A DNA stretch of 63,815 bases. It comes from an uncultured Bacteroidota bacterium (lineage in GTDB: Bacteria > Bacteroidota > Bacteroidia > UKL13-3). Where the stretch lies: the NCBI GenBank assembly GCA_903897855.1, contig CAIUDH010000108.1, forward strand, positions 1 to 63,815, given 5' to 3'. Under the pieces are notes generated by a model. That model did no database searches. It was not told the origin of the DNA and saw only the letters and a list, made by a program, of their open reading frames with translations. Both the position numbers and the translations under genes were made by a program. Below, one piece after another: positions 1 to 8,384 of this stretch; the first letter of the stretch is position 1; every line of letters begins with the position of its first letter.

Positions 1-2
1 AA

Positions 3-275
3 TTACCCATCATTATTGCCTTGTCTTTTGGCAATAAACGATTTAGCCAGATGGCCAAAGAAATTCCAGGAATCACCGACAAGATGCTTTCCAAAGAACT
101 TCGTGATCTGGAGCTCAATCAGTTAGTGAAACGAACCGTATATGATGCGGTACCCGTCATGGTTGAATATTCGATGACTGCTTATGGTAAGACCCTCGAT
201 AAACTTATCGATGAGTTAAGGCACTGGGGTACCCTGCACCGAAAAAGAATTATAGGGAAGGAAAATCTGAAGTAA
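3..275 (+). CDS. HxlR-family transcriptional regulator, 5' end outside window
   Basis: This is the C-terminal two thirds of a winged-helix regulator of the HxlR family. The open frame runs in from the window edge, so the TTG at 21 is not the true start. Visible family hallmarks are the segment NKRFSQMAKEIPGIT followed by KMLSKELRDLE, which is the recognition helix region, then the wing VEYSMTAYGKTL. HxlR proteins usually have about 110 residues; roughly 25 to 30 N-terminal residues, including the conserved Cys region, are missing here. The gene it controls is normally divergent and would lie to the left, outside the window. Family assignment is firm; ligand and target are unknown. Confidence 0.85.
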   Translation, partial: LPIIIALSFGNKRFSQMAKEIPGITDKMLSKELRDLELNQLVKRTVYDAVPVMVEYSMTAYGKTLDKLIDELRHWGTLHRKRIIGKENLK

Positions 276-959
276 TTCGATTTAAAAGCGTCAAAATTTC
301 ACTTTACAACACAAGGAACTTGGCCTGAATAGACTAATTAAAAATCAAAATGCCTGTCATTGATCCGGGCAGGCTCAACTTTGACTCCTTTTTCACTTGA
401 AATAAATTCAGAATTTCAATTTTGGGCAATATTGAAGTCGGAAGAATGTTAAATTCAATTCGAGCAATTCTTTCTTTTAATCATATCTCCTTTCAATTCA
501 ATTTCTTCTTTTTAAATGTTGTTAAACAAATAAAATGTGAATATAAAAACAGAATACAAAAATGTCCTTTTTAGTAAACTTTTAGCTAAATTTGAAATAT
601 AAATACTTTTATTATTTTTTTTTAAAACATTTCCAACCTTGATATTTTCTCAAATAAGCATCAATTAATTAGATTAAAAGGATGATAATTTATATCATCA
701 ATATTCAATATTTAATCATATTAAATTGATTTAAAGCATTTTATAAAAAATATTATATCTTATGCTGTTCGAAACTTTGAGCATAAAAAACGCAAAACAT
801 GAAATGTCCTGTTTTGTGTACTTTTTCCAAGTTTTATATTATTTATTTGTTTATGAACAAACTATGTATACTTTCGCACTGAAAATTTTATTAGTTATCA
901 ACATGAACAGAATTACAAACACTCTAAAACAAACACTAAAGTTAATTGAAACTCGAAGT
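276..959. other. AT-rich intergenic region upstream of the large T9SS protein
   Basis: No coding region is convincing here. The stretch is very AT-rich. A Bacteroidota -7-like box TAAATTTG lies at 587-594, but a clean TTTG partner 19-21 bases upstream is missing, so a promoter is only suggested. An open frame continues upstream of 960 to 762, but those residues have no signal-peptide logic and are probably untranslated leader. Confidence 0.5.
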
Positions 960-3900
960 ATGCTGAGGATGAAAATCTTAATAGCATCGATTCTTTCAAT
1001 TGCTTTCTCATTTTCGGCTCAGGCTGGAAATGTAACGGTAAACCTCACCTCCAGTTCCGGGGGTACATTATCAGGGGCCTACTATATAGTATCTGGCTCC
1101 ACTACACACCTCTCCTCAGGAAGTACGATGAGCCTTACTACTGGCAACAGTTACACTCTTTATGCTGTTTACTCTGGCACAAGAAGTAGTGTAACTACAT
1201 TCGTATCTAGTGCTGGAGGCAATACCTTCGCTTTTCAAACCACCAACGTTACTTTTCATTTTTCAGGTTCTTCTCTCCGCTTCGAAAGTTCCAATAATGG
1301 AAATGACGATAATGACGACAATAATGAAAATGGTGGATTTGCCAACTTCTCGAAAACCAATGGTGTTTGGAATTCACATGAATTATTTCCAAACAATTCA
1401 GCAGGACAACCTATAACAATTCATACTGGCTCTAACTCTGACGAGGAAGAGAACGGAGGCATTAACTTTAGCATTGATTTTAACGGCTTAACAAGCATCG
1501 AAAAAACAATTGCTGTTTTGCGTGTTCGTAACAGTAGCGGAAACCCTATTGCAGGAGTAACTTTCACGGGCGGCACTACATCATCGGCAGATGCTTGGAA
1601 TGTAAGTGGAACCACCAACTCTGATGGATTGCTGCTTGAAATTACTGATGGTAATGGTACAAGCCTTGCATACAAAGCAACTTTAAATGGAAACTCGTCT
1701 GTGATCGGACCGCAAAATGCAAATACAAACTCCTATTTCCTATTTCATACATACCAACTCACATTAAGGCTTTTGAGTTCGACAGGCGCGCCTCTTAGCG
1801 GTGGGACTGCCAAGTGGGGCTATGGATCAACTGCAGATACCTATAATTTCCCTGCACCCAACTCAACCAATGCAAGCGGTAAAACAGTGACCGAATTTTT
1901 TGCAGGCACTTATAGCTTTGAGATGAGCTATAATGGCACGCATCAAGCCAAAACAAGCATTGCAGTGCCGAGTACGAATACTGGCTCTGGACATGAAAAT
2001 GATGAGGATTATGAAGGTGAAGATGAACATGGGAATCAAAATCAAACCATCACTTGGTCCACCATTAAACTCACGCTTAAACTTCAAAGTTCGACCAGTG
2101 CACCTCTTTCTGGAGGTACCGCACAGTGGGGCGATGATTCCACACCTAATTCATACACATTCCCTGCACCCAACTCAACCAATGCAAGCGGTTTAACAAG
2201 TGCAGAGTTTTTCCCTGGTACCTATAGCTTTGAGATGACTTACAACGGAACCTCAAAAAACAAAATAAGCGAAGTGATACCCAATGCAAACACTACCCTC
2301 ACCTGGACAACGATGTCTCTTACCCTTAAACTTACCACCTGCACTGGAGCTAATTTAAGTGGTGGTACCGCGAAATGGGGCCATGGATCATCGGCAACCA
2401 CCAGTAACTTTCCTTCGCCCAATTCAACGAATTCAAGTGGTGCAACAAGTGCTGAATTTTTTCCTGGAACTTATTCTTTTGAAATGAGTTATCAGAATAC
2501 TACAGAGATTAAATCGAGTATCGTCGTTTCGGATGTGAGCACAACACTAACTTGGGTTACTGCAAATATCGCCTATAATCCGTCATTCAACATAAGCTAC
2601 GGAGGGTCGGGCGATGATGCTACTTTCAATAAACCTGAAATGGAATTGTTACCAGGAAATGTTTGGTTTAATTTCAAAAAAGAAAGCGGAGACGAGCATG
2701 AATTAGTAACATTACTCATATTAAAACCCGTTAGTGTTAGTATCACAGCATCTCCAGCAGGTGCCATCTGTGCTGGCACCAGTGTAACCTTCACTGCAAC
2801 CCCTACATACGGAGGTTCAAGTCCAAGTTATGTTTGGAAGAAGAACGGAACTGAAGTAGGCACTAATAGTGCTACCTATACCGATGCATCACTCGCTAAC
2901 GCTGATGTCATTACTTGTGTTCTTACTTCAAACTTGTCTTGTATTACTGGCAATCCGGCTACTGCTGATGCCATTACTGAAACTGTAAATGCCCTCAATC
3001 CTGTAAGTGTGAGTATTGAAGCTTCTCCTGCAGGCGCCATCTGCTTGGGTACAAGTGTAACCTTCACTGCAACACCTATCCATGGTGGTGAAACACCTTC
3101 CTTTTTATGGAAAAAGAATGGAACAGAAGTAGGAACTAATAGCGCTACTTACACCGATGCAACATTGGCTAACTCCGATGTCATTACCTGTGTTCTAACT
3201 TCGAACATCATCTGTGCTACTGGCAATCCGGCTACCTCTGAGGCCATCACTGAAACTATCAAAACATATTATACTATCACAGCTTCGTCAGGATCCAATG
3301 GAAGTATTTCACCTTCAGGGGTTGCTAGTATCTGTTCTGGTAATAACCAAAGTTATACGATCTCGGCTGCAGCAGATTATCATATTCTGGATGTTTTAGT
3401 GGATGGAGTAAGTCAAGGTGCTATCGAATCATACTTATTCGAAAATGTTACCTCAAATCATACTATCAGTTGCACCTTTGCACCTAATTGTGTTGCCCCA
3501 GCCATTGTGTCAGATGCGACCACTACGCCAGTTACTTGTATTGGAAGCACGAATGGCAGTATCACTACAAATGTAAGTGGCACAGAAACATTAATCTATT
3601 CATGGAGTAATGGAGCGAGTACCGCAAACCTAACTGGTGTACCTGCAGGAACTTATACTTATACCGTTACAAACAATTGTGGTGTAATATCGGGGTCAGC
3701 CACGGTTGGACAACCGGAGGCACCTAGTAGTGCTATTACAGGCAGCTCAACCGTTCTTGGTGCTTTACAAACTACCTATTCAGGTCCAACCGGTTTGTCT
3801 ACCTATAGCTGGAGTAAAAGCGGTAGTGGGGCAAGCATCGTTGGAAGTACAACTGGCTCCTCGGTAGTGGTTTTAACCTCATGCAGTACAACAACCTTTA

Positions 3901-5042
3901 CCCTCACTCTTGTTGTTACCAACGCCAATGGTTGCAGCAGTACAACGACCAAAACCGTTACTGTTCTTCCTAGTGCTACTATCACCGTCTATTCATCGCT
4001 GTATTCTACCGGAACAGGGAATCATCCATCGGTAACCAAATCGGCTCTCGCTGCAAGTTTAAAAGTGTTCGAGCGTGGTTCTGCAGGCAGAAGAGATGGA
4101 AACCAAAGCCATTACTCAACCTTATGGAATGGCACTAATTACCTAGTCGCAAATGTATCTATTAGTGGTCCAGTTACGGTATCTGTGGGTGGTGGACCAT
4201 CCTATAAATATACGATCAGAGTTCCGGCCAACGGACATTATTTAATCATCGGACAGTCAACCGTTGCTTCAACCAAATGTGGTGGATCGACCTGTACCAT
4301 TTATACTGGCAGAAAAATAGGTGGACATGAAGATGTAGATGGCAATAGCAACGACCGTGATGATGATAATGATGATAACTTAACAGCCTGTTCAAATACA
4401 AAACTACGGTACCATACTGTAATGAAAGACCAAACAGGAAAATGTACTGAAGGAGATGTGCATGAAGAACACGGTTCACTCATGATGATTGTTGCTCCAA
4501 TGACCATCGAATTCACCGATTCAATTTCTTATCTACCCATTGTTTATGAATCAGTAGTAGGCGATTGGAGTGTTTCGGCAGGAGCAGAACCTCCATGTGG
4601 TTTCTATACCTATCCAGCAACAGAATTGTCTGCTAATGTAACCGACAGTGTTTTAAATGCGATTCAATTTGCCGTTATCGATACTGGAAGCGAATGGACT
4701 TTCACAGCAGTAACGCATAAAATACAACATAATGGATTAGAGCGCATCGCTTTTTCAAACCCCATTATGGTGAATAACCGAACCAACAAACCTACCACAC
4801 TAAATATCTATCCTAATCCAGCACTTGATCAGGTGAAGGTGGTGATGCCAAATTTTGAAGGAAAGGCCACACTTTATATTTATAACATATTTGGATTAAA
4901 AGTTTCGGAGCAACCGATCAATCTAATTAGTGGGGCATCAGTCACCTTAAATGTTTCATCGTTGGCTCAAGGTGTTTACCTCGTGAGCGCTGTTAACGGA
5001 TACGGGAAGGCTACCAGCCGACTCATAAAAGTTGATAAATAA
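960..5042 (+). CDS. Large T9SS-sorted surface protein with tandem repeats and Ig-like domains
   Basis: A secreted, probably cell-surface protein of about 1360 residues. The start at 960 (or 969) is preferred over in-frame ATGs at 762 and 903 because it places a canonical signal peptide (MKILIASILSIAFSFSAQA) at the very N-terminus. Three tandem repeats of 80-100 residues follow at about 1756-2565, each with APLSGGTAKWG-like and NFPAPNSTNASG-like cores. Two near-identical Ig-like modules (SPAGAICAGTSVTFTATP type) lie at about 2729-3265, then a SprB-like segment (SWSNGAST). The C-terminus has a T9SS type A sorting domain (LNIYPNPALDQVKV ... GVYLVSAV). Several acidic Asp/Asn/Glu-rich patches interrupt it. 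Role as adhesin or matrix protein is inferred; no enzymatic domain is seen. The type IX translocon itself is not in the window. Confidence 0.85.
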   Translation: MLRMKILIASILSIAFSFSAQAGNVTVNLTSSSGGTLSGAYYIVSGSTTHLSSGSTMSLTTGNSYTLYAVYSGTRSSVTTFVSSAGGNTFAFQTTNVTFHFSGSSLRFESSNNGNDDNDDNNENGGFANFSKTNGVWNSHELFPNNSAGQPITIHTGSNSDEEENGGINFSIDFNGLTSIEKTIAVLRVRNSSGNPIAGVTFTGGTTSSADAWNVSGTTNSDGLLLEITDGNGTSLAYKATLNGNSSVIGPQNANTNSYFLFHTYQLTLRLLSSTGAPLSGGTAKWGYGSTADTYNFPAPNSTNASGKTVTEFFAGTYSFEMSYNGTHQAKTSIAVPSTNTGSGHENDEDYEGEDEHGNQNQTITWSTIKLTLKLQSSTSAPLSGGTAQWGDDSTPNSYTFPAPNSTNASGLTSAEFFPGTYSFEMTYNGTSKNKISEVIPNANTTLTWTTMSLTLKLTTCTGANLSGGTAKWGHGSSATTSNFPSPNSTNSSGATSAEFFPGTYSFEMSYQNTTEIKSSIVVSDVSTTLTWVTANIAYNPSFNISYGGSGDDATFNKPEMELLPGNVWFNFKKESGDEHELVTLLILKPVSVSITASPAGAICAGTSVTFTATPTYGGSSPSYVWKKNGTEVGTNSATYTDASLANADVITCVLTSNLSCITGNPATADAITETVNALNPVSVSIEASPAGAICLGTSVTFTATPIHGGETPSFLWKKNGTEVGTNSATYTDATLANSDVITCVLTSNIICATGNPATSEAITETIKTYYTITASSGSNGSISPSGVASICSGNNQSYTISAAADYHILDVLVDGVSQGAIESYLFENVTSNHTISCTFAPNCVAPAIVSDATTTPVTCIGSTNGSITTNVSGTETLIYSWSNGASTANLTGVPAGTYTYTVTNNCGVISGSATVGQPEAPSSAITGSSTVLGALQTTYSGPTGLSTYSWSKSGSGASIVGSTTGSSVVVLTSCSTTTFTLTLVVTNANGCSSTTTKTVTVLPSATITVYSSLYSTGTGNHPSVTKSALAASLKVFERGSAGRRDGNQSHYSTLWNGTNYLVANVSISGPVTVSVGGGPSYKYTIRVPANGHYLIIGQSTVASTKCGGSTCTIYTGRKIGGHEDVDGNSNDRDDDNDDNLTACSNTKLRYHTVMKDQTGKCTEGDVHEEHGSLMMIVAPMTIEFTDSISYLPIVYESVVGDWSVSAGAEPPCGFYTYPATELSANVTDSVLNAIQFAVIDTGSEWTFTAVTHKIQHNGLERIAFSNPIMVNNRTNKPTTLNIYPNPALDQVKVVMPNFEGKATLYIYNIFGLKVSEQPINLISGASVTLNVSSLAQGVYLVSAVNGYGKATSRLIKVDK

Positions 5043-5060
5043 AATTGATTAATTATTCTA

Positions 5061-5094
5061 AAAAAGGCTGCAGCAAACACTGCAGCCTTTTTTT
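5061..5094. terminator. Bidirectional rho-independent terminator
   Basis: Perfect 8-bp stem GGCTGCAG (5066-5073) and CTGCAGCC (5080-5087) with a 6-base loop, flanked by an A-run on the left and seven T on the right. It sits between the convergent genes ending at 5042 and 5097 and can serve both. Confidence 0.9.
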
Positions 5095-5096
5095 AT

Positions 5097-5600
5097 TTAC
5101 ACCCTCTCCCGTTTCAATTCCACCACTTCTAAATCAAAGATGCGCTTGCCATCAATTTTTATTTTGATGAGCGTTTGGATAGGGTGAAAGCCATGAACAC
5201 CCGCTGCCCCAGGGTTAATAAAAATCATATTGTGATGCGTTGGATCGCGCATCACCTTCAATATATGAGAGTGTCCGCATACAAAAATATCAGGAACGTT
5301 TTCATTGAGAAGCTTTAATAAATCTGAGTTGTATTTAGGGGGATAGCCTCCAATATGAGTCATCGCGACTTCCACCTCTTCACATCGAAAACGGTTTATT
5401 AATGGGTGTACCATTCGAACATCTTGCCCGTCAATATTACCATATACCGCTTGTAACGGTTTAATTTTCTTCAATTGATCCGTTATTGCTATCGTACCGA
5501 TATCGCCCGCATGCCATACCTGATCACATTCCTCAACATACCTCCAAATCCTCGAATCGAGATAATTATGAGTGTCGGAGAGAATCAGAATTTTTTTCAA
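5097..5600 (-). CDS. YfcE/MJ0936-type metallophosphoesterase
   Basis: A small calcineurin-like phosphodiesterase. Metal-binding motifs appear in order: LILSDTHN (DxH), WHAGDIG (GD), YGNID (GNxD-type), CGHSH (GHxH) and a late NPGAAG. This is the compact YfcE-like layout, about 165 residues. The start is uncertain. The family begins directly with KKILILSDTH, which fits a TTG start at 5600. A GTG at 5693 overlaps the TAG stop of the upstream phosphomutase (TAGTG) and would allow translational coupling, but adds 31 residues without family support. Members hydrolyse phosphodiesters in vitro; the physiological substrate is unknown. It shares an operon with the phosphohexomutase upstream. Confidence 0.85.
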   Translation of the reverse strand: MKKILILSDTHNYLDSRIWRYVEECDQVWHAGDIGTIAITDQLKKIKPLQAVYGNIDGQDVRMVHPLINRFRCEEVEVAMTHIGGYPPKYNSDLLKLLNENVPDIFVCGHSHILKVMRDPTHHNMIFINPGAAGVHGFHPIQTLIKIKIDGKRIFDLEVVELKRERV

Positions 5601-5692
5601 AGCGATAGGGCATTGAGTGCAGCACGAAGCCAATTGTTTTAGGTGTTGTGCATTTAGTATAATGTAAAATAGAATTCGTGAATCGGTATCCA

Positions 5693-7096
5693 CTAACCAA
5701 TCACGGCAGCCTCCACGATAGCCAAAACCTCGAAGCTACGTTTGCTCGTGGCGGCTTCACAATAAACACGAAGTACCGGCTCGGTGCCGCTTGCGCGTAA
5801 CATCACCCATTCTTCATTACCTAAATGAAATTTGTATCCATCTAAATCCTCCGTATGTTCTACCGTTAAATTTCCGAAGGAGGTATATTTTCCTGCCTTG
5901 CATGATTCCACAATCTGCAACTTTTTAGCTTCTGTCAGATGAAGGTCTAGTCGCTCAACCGCAAAACTTCCTACAAGAGCATAAACTTCTTCGATAAGTT
6001 CTTCTAAACTCTTACCCGTTTTCACCATAAACTCCCATAAGGCAAGTCCCATCCAGATGCCGTCGCGCTCGGGAATATGTCCTTTAATAGCAATACCTCC
6101 ACTCTCCTCACCCCCTACGAGTACATCTTGTGAAATCATGTCTTCACAAATATATTTGAAGCCAATTTTCTTAATATCATATTCAAGACCAAAAAGCTCA
6201 CAAAGTTTTTTTATTTTTTGAGAGCAACTAAAAGTGAAAATCACTTTACCGTTCAGGTTTTTATAATTATGCAGATAATTAATCAAAAGTAAAATGATAT
6301 GATGCGAATCGATAAATCTACCGGAGCTATCGTATAGGCCAATTCGGTCGGCATCGCCATCGGTGGCCAAGCCACAAGCGATATCGCCACTAATTTTAAT
6401 CATCTCACTAAACTCCTGCAAATTTTTATGAATGGGCTCAGGGGCTTGACCATTGAAACCAGGATTAAATTCACAGTGCAGCCGATCAACATCAGGCAAT
6501 AATCTCTTCATCACATTTTGCCCAGCGCCATACATGGCATCATAGGCAAAGTTCATATTGCTTTTGCGTATGGCCTCGAGATCAAAATTCGCTTCTGCAT
6601 GATCACAATACATTGTTTCTAGATCGACATATTCAATCAAACCTTCCTGCTGGTATTCTTCAATAGATTTTAAATCGTATGTAACCGAATCTTGAATCAG
6701 CGATTCCACCATTTCTGTTTCTTTAGGTGCCGTTGGTCCGCCATAGGCCCCTTTCAATTTATAGCCATTATAACTGGCTGGATTGTGACTTGCTGTAATA
6801 ATAATGCCCTGGTTGGCTTTTAAATTCACAGTGCCCAAGGAGATCATCGGGGTACTAACAAATTCGTTTTCGGCAAGAAAAACTTTTATTCCATTGGCCG
6901 CCATAATACGAGTCACCGTTTCGCTAAACAACTTACCTCCAAATCGGCAATCATTACCTACCACAACACTAGGCTCAGCCTCTGTTTGAAGCAGCCATTT
7001 AGCAGTAGCATCGGCTACCCGTTTTACATTGTCTACGGTATATTCCTGTGCAATAATTGCACGCCATCCGTCGGTACCAAATTTAATTTTAACCAT
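5693..7096 (-). CDS. Phosphoglucomutase/phosphomannomutase family protein
   Basis: An alpha-D-phosphohexomutase of 467 residues that interconverts hexose 1- and 6-phosphates in the cytoplasm. All four active-site loops are visible: the phosphoserine loop TASHNP with Ser103, the Mg-binding loop DGDADR, the sugar-binding loop GGEESGG, and the phosphate-binding loop RASGTEP. The N-terminal IKFGTDGWRAII is typical of the bacterial glucomutase/mannomutase subgroup. The ATG at 7094-7096 is the family start. Whether it prefers glucose, mannose or glucosamine cannot be told from motifs alone. It is the first gene of a two-gene operon with the metallophosphoesterase. Confidence 0.93.
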   Translation of the reverse strand: MVKIKFGTDGWRAIIAQEYTVDNVKRVADATAKWLLQTEAEPSVVVGNDCRFGGKLFSETVTRIMAANGIKVFLAENEFVSTPMISLGTVNLKANQGIIITASHNPASYNGYKLKGAYGGPTAPKETEMVESLIQDSVTYDLKSIEEYQQEGLIEYVDLETMYCDHAEANFDLEAIRKSNMNFAYDAMYGAGQNVMKRLLPDVDRLHCEFNPGFNGQAPEPIHKNLQEFSEMIKISGDIACGLATDGDADRIGLYDSSGRFIDSHHIILLLINYLHNYKNLNGKVIFTFSCSQKIKKLCELFGLEYDIKKIGFKYICEDMISQDVLVGGEESGGIAIKGHIPERDGIWMGLALWEFMVKTGKSLEELIEEVYALVGSFAVERLDLHLTEAKKLQIVESCKAGKYTSFGNLTVEHTEDLDGYKFHLGNEEWVMLRASGTEPVLRVYCEAATSKRSFEVLAIVEAAVIG

Positions 7097-7243
7097 GTGG
7101 CAAATATAAATATGAATTGAATAATTTACGAATTAAAAATATTGTAGGACGTGCGCATCCAAGGCGGGCAAAAAAAAACCAATCGCTTAAGGAGAATTAC
7201 TACATTCTCATCGAAAGCCTCATAGCACTAAAATTAAAAGTGC

Positions 7244-7651
7244 TTAACTCCAGACGAACACGATATTTTGATTCAAATCGGGGTGGAGGCTCTGGCCTAC
7301 AGGGCAAGTGAGGGCGGTATGTTCGAGGATTTTTTTGGTTTTAGCATCATAGTCACCCGCGGGGAAAGTTACGATGACATCAATTTGAACAATTCGTCGG
7401 GGTTCGGTTCCCATTATTTTTGTGATATCGACCGTAATGCCATCAATATTCCATCCACTTTGATTGGCTTTGATTCCCATCATAGTAACCATGCACGACC
7501 CCAAAGAGGTGGCCATCAGGTCGGTGGGTGAGAAGGCTTCTCCCTTTCCGTGATTATCGATTGGAGCATCGGTAACAATGGTGTTTTGGGATGCCAGATG
7601 GGTAGCCTGAGTGCGTAAGCTGCCGGTATAAAGAATTTTTGAAGTAGTCAT
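7244..7651 (-). CDS. OsmC/Ohr-family peroxiredoxin-like protein
   Basis: OsmC-family protein of 135 residues. The two redox cysteines of the family are present: Cys53 in SLGSCMVTMMG and Cys116 in TALTCPVGQSL. OsmC and Ohr proteins reduce organic hydroperoxides with these paired thiols. The GEAFSPTDLMATSLG segment points to the OsmC-like (YhfA/OsmC) branch rather than strict Ohr. It is a single gene, divergent from the lipoprotein at 7721. Peroxidase function is inferred from the intact cysteine pair. Confidence 0.92.
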   Translation of the reverse strand: MTTSKILYTGSLRTQATHLASQNTIVTDAPIDNHGKGEAFSPTDLMATSLGSCMVTMMGIKANQSGWNIDGITVDITKIMGTEPRRIVQIDVIVTFPAGDYDAKTKKILEHTALTCPVGQSLHPDLNQNIVFVWS

Positions 7652-7720
7652 TAAACAAGTTGAATTAAAGGTTTCAAATTTAATTATTTATATTCGCCGT
7701 ATAAAAAAACATACTCCATC

Positions 7721-8332
7721 ATGAAATCTTTCTTAAAATATTTTTTAGTAGCGATTATCTTTGCTACACTTATCCCTTTTTCATCATGTAAAAAAGGCGC
7801 CAACGACCCCTTCTTATCCTTGCGTTCACGCAATAGCCGCTTTGAAGGAACATGGAAATTGTCTGCTCAAACCTATACTGTTACTTCAGTTTCGGGTAAC
7901 ACCCACACAACCAATGTTTATAGCTTCGACGGATTACGTGTAAAGCGTACCAGAACCACACAATTCGGAAGCGCCACCCCACTTGTAGACACCTCTTCTT
8001 ACTCTTATAGTGAGACCATAGAAGTTGTAAAGGACAATACATTTAAGGAAACTATTGTTCAATCAAATTTAACAACCGTAATAGAAGGGAACTGGGCTTT
8101 TTTAGGTGCCGATAAAGATGCTGGATTAAAAAAGAAAGAAGCTGTGATTATGTATCAAACAAAATATACTTTTGGCACCTCCGTTTCTACTTCTGGGAAA
8201 ACTGACAATCCAAATACTTTAGTTTTAGACGAGCTAAGTAATGCAAAAATGGTGGTCATTTTAGACCAATCAAATTATCAGGACGCAACACATAATTCGA
8301 CTACCAAAGGAACTGTAACCTACGTACAATAG
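7721..8332 (+). CDS. Lipocalin-like lipoprotein
   Basis: A 203-residue predicted lipoprotein. The signal peptide ends in a lipobox IPFSSC with Cys24, followed by KK. Downstream, RFEGTWKLSAQ at about residues 40-50 resembles the start of lipocalin-like (DUF5004/lipocalin_4-type) Bacteroidota lipoproteins, and the rest alternates short beta strands, including a GNWAFLG strand. It is monocistronic, closed by the strong terminator at 8344-8379. Ligand and function are unknown; the fold assignment is inference. Confidence 0.75.
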   Translation: MKSFLKYFLVAIIFATLIPFSSCKKGANDPFLSLRSRNSRFEGTWKLSAQTYTVTSVSGNTHTTNVYSFDGLRVKRTRTTQFGSATPLVDTSSYSYSETIEVVKDNTFKETIVQSNLTTVIEGNWAFLGADKDAGLKKKEAVIMYQTKYTFGTSVSTSGKTDNPNTLVLDELSNAKMVVILDQSNYQDATHNSTTKGTVTYVQ

Positions 8333-8343
8333 TTCTAAACGTT

Positions 8344-8379
8344 AAAAGCCGCATCTTAAAATAAGATGCGGCTTTTTTT
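8344..8379. terminator. Strong bidirectional terminator
   Basis: A perfect 15-bp stem (8344-8358 with 8362-8376) around a 3-base AAA loop, containing GCCGCATC/GATGCGGC, with flanking A and T runs. It separates the convergent genes at 7721-8332 and 8385-10568. Confidence 0.95.
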
Positions 8380-8384
8380 ATGCG

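Noticed and set aside
1756..2565. Tandem DNA repeats read as a CRISPR or satellite array
   Set aside because: The units are about 250 bp, in frame and diverged at synonymous sites; they are protein domain repeats.
7117..7311. 64-residue plus-strand frame between the phosphomutase and OsmC genes
   Set aside because: It runs into the OsmC gene on the opposite strand and has no family-like features.
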